This document shows positions 6,199 through 7,057 of a DNA stretch of 7,057 nt, piece after piece (the first letter of the stretch is position 1; each line of letters begins with the position of its first letter). The DNA comes from Cycloclasticus sp. (GTDB lineage: Bacteria; Pseudomonadota; Gammaproteobacteria; Methylococcales; Cycloclasticaceae): positions 1-7,057 of the forward strand of contig JAESRY010000033.1 in the NCBI GenBank assembly GCA_016764415.1. Direction: 5' to 3'. A program made the position numbers and the translations under genes. The notes under the pieces are model-generated. The model searched no databases. It was not told where the DNA came from and was given only the letters and a program-made list of their open reading frames with translations.

Positions 6199-6972
6199 TT
6201 AATTTATTGTAGAGCCTAGCCTATTCCAATCGATACCACTGTTACTTGAGTCCCAGTTCATCCAGATCATAAAGGCTTTACCGACGATATTTTCTTCTGG
6301 AACAGTTCCCCAGTAGCGACTGTCATTACTGTTGTCGCGGTTATCACCCATCATAAAATAATGCCCCGCTGGAACAGTGATTTCTCCTTCTATTGAAGGT
6401 CGCTCTTGCATGATAAGTATATCGTGTTCTTGGGATGGTAACATTTCGTGTTGAAGAAGTGCATTTGTCATATTGTCACCCTGCCCCACACCTTCATATA
6501 AACCGAGTGGCTTTTGCGTAATACGTTGACCATTGATATACACATGTTTATCAAAATACCCGACTTTGTCACCTGGCAATGCAATAACACGTTTAATGTA
6601 ATCCAGCGAAGGATCTTTCGGGTAGCGAAAAACCATAACATCACCGCGTTCAGGCTTACCTACATCAATAAACTTGGTGTTAATAACCGGTAAACGAACA
6701 CCATAAGCAAATTTATTGACTAAAATAAAATCACCTATTAAGAGTGTGGGCATCATTGAGCTAGAAGGGATTCTAAACGGCTCAACAATGAACGAACGAA
6801 GCACTAAAACAAATAATAATACCGGAAAAAAGGACTTAGCATATTCCACCACAATAGGTTCTTTATGATTAAGTATGTCTTTTTTAGAACGTTGCGTTAA
6901 CCAATAGATAGCAGCGATGATACCGGCAACAAAGGTTGCTAGTGTTAATGCCGCAGAAAAATCAAAATGCAT
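6199..6972 (-). CDS. lepB: Signal peptidase I (leader peptidase)
   Basis: LepB removes signal peptides from exported proteins at the outer face of the inner membrane, using a Ser-Lys dyad. The 257 residues contain two N-terminal membrane segments (about 5-25 and 46-62) separated by a charged cytoplasmic loop with QRSKKD, the topology of E. coli LepB. Box B is IPSSSMMPTLLIGD, with nucleophile S72. The general-base lysine is K127 in DYIKRVIALPGDKV, at the same 55-residue spacing as S90 and K145 in E. coli. Box E is MGDNRDNSNDSRYWG (208-222). It is shorter than E. coli LepB (324), mainly in the periplasmic domain, as in many non-enteric relatives. The ATG lies four bases after the lepA stop, with AGGAGA eight bases upstream, so it is co-transcribed and probably coupled with lepA. 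Confidence 0.98.
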   Translation of the reverse strand: MHFDFSAALTLATFVAGIIAAIYWLTQRSKKDILNHKEPIVVEYAKSFFPVLLFVLVLRSFIVEPFRIPSSSMMPTLLIGDFILVNKFAYGVRLPVINTKFIDVGKPERGDVMVFRYPKDPSLDYIKRVIALPGDKVGYFDKHVYINGQRITQKPLGLYEGVGQGDNMTNALLQHEMLPSQEHDILIMQERPSIEGEITVPAGHYFMMGDNRDNSNDSRYWGTVPEENIVGKAFMIWMNWDSSNSGIDWNRLGSTIN

Positions 6973-6976
6973 GTCA

Positions 6977-7057
6977 TTAGTCTCCTAGTTTAAGCACAGC
7001 CAAGAACGCATCTTGTGGAATCTCGACGTTGCCAACTTGCTTCATACGTTTCTTACC
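6977..7057 (-). CDS. lepA: Elongation factor 4 (LepA), C-terminal fragment cut by the window edge
   Basis: The last 26 codons and the TAA stop are present, reading from GKKRMKQVGNVEIPQDAF to the end LAVLKLGD. This basic segment is the highly conserved C-terminus of LepA, a ribosome-binding translational GTPase linked to back-translocation and 30S assembly. The lysine- and arginine-rich stretch belongs to the C-terminal domain that is unique to LepA. Its place directly ahead of lepB is the standard lepA-lepB operon order. The rest of the gene lies beyond the right end. Confidence 0.95.
   Translation of the reverse strand, partial: GKKRMKQVGNVEIPQDAFLAVLKLGD
6981..6986 (-). promoter_or_regulatory. 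Ribosome binding site for lepB
   Basis: The minus strand reads AGGAGA, eight bases before the lepB ATG, lying over the final codons of lepA. Confidence 0.8.

Noticed and set aside
6408..6420. Serine replacing glycine in LepB box B (S-S-S-M rather than S-G-S-M) as a catalytic anomaly
   Set aside because: The family tolerates variation at that position; nucleophile S72 and lysine K127 are both present with normal spacing.
1..7057. An undescribed defence, mobile or biosynthetic system
   Set aside because: Every coding stretch is a recognised housekeeping family with intact motifs; there are no transposases, integrases, arrays, terminal repeats or odd-composition islands.

Overview
The window is a dense run of bacterial housekeeping genes, all transcribed on the minus strand, so transcription runs from high to low coordinates. 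In transcription order it holds the 3' end of lepA, then lepB, a DUF4845 pilin-like membrane protein, rnc, era, recO, pdxJ, truA, trpF, trpB and the first codons of trpA at the left edge. Genes overlap or lie within about 30 bases of each other, apart from a 53-base gap between era and recO. I see no tRNA, rRNA, insertion sequence, CRISPR array, phage gene or convincing terminator or promoter.

The organism is most likely a gammaproteobacterium with an AT-leaning genome. The evidence is the lepA-lepB-rnc-era-recO-pdxJ order, a RecO without zinc-binding cysteine pairs, a free-standing trpF next to truA rather than a trpC-trpF fusion, and a DUF4845 gene between lepB and rnc, which is common in non-enteric gamma- and betaproteobacteria but absent from E. 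coli. A marine lineage such as the Methylophaga/Cycloclasticus group is a guess from gene order and base composition only.

Layout: positions 7057-5803 carry translation and export genes (LepA, leader peptidase, DUF4845). Positions 5784-3463 carry RNA processing, ribosome assembly and repair (RNase III, Era, RecO). Positions 3444-1882 carry vitamin B6 synthesis and tRNA modification (PdxJ, TruA). Positions 1877-1 carry the late tryptophan pathway (TrpF, TrpB, TrpA). This looks like two gene groups that are usually separate, lepA...pdxJ and truA-trpFBA, set end to end, with the acpS gene that follows pdxJ in E. coli missing at the join.

All proteins look intact, with their catalytic residues in place. 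The points worth a second look are small: a 6-bp hairpin and five-codon mini-ORF at the TTG start of rnc, a nine-A run and a second palindrome early in rnc, a perfect 9-bp inverted repeat inside truA, frequent GTG/TTG starts, and the joined operon. I found no previously undescribed multi-gene system here.
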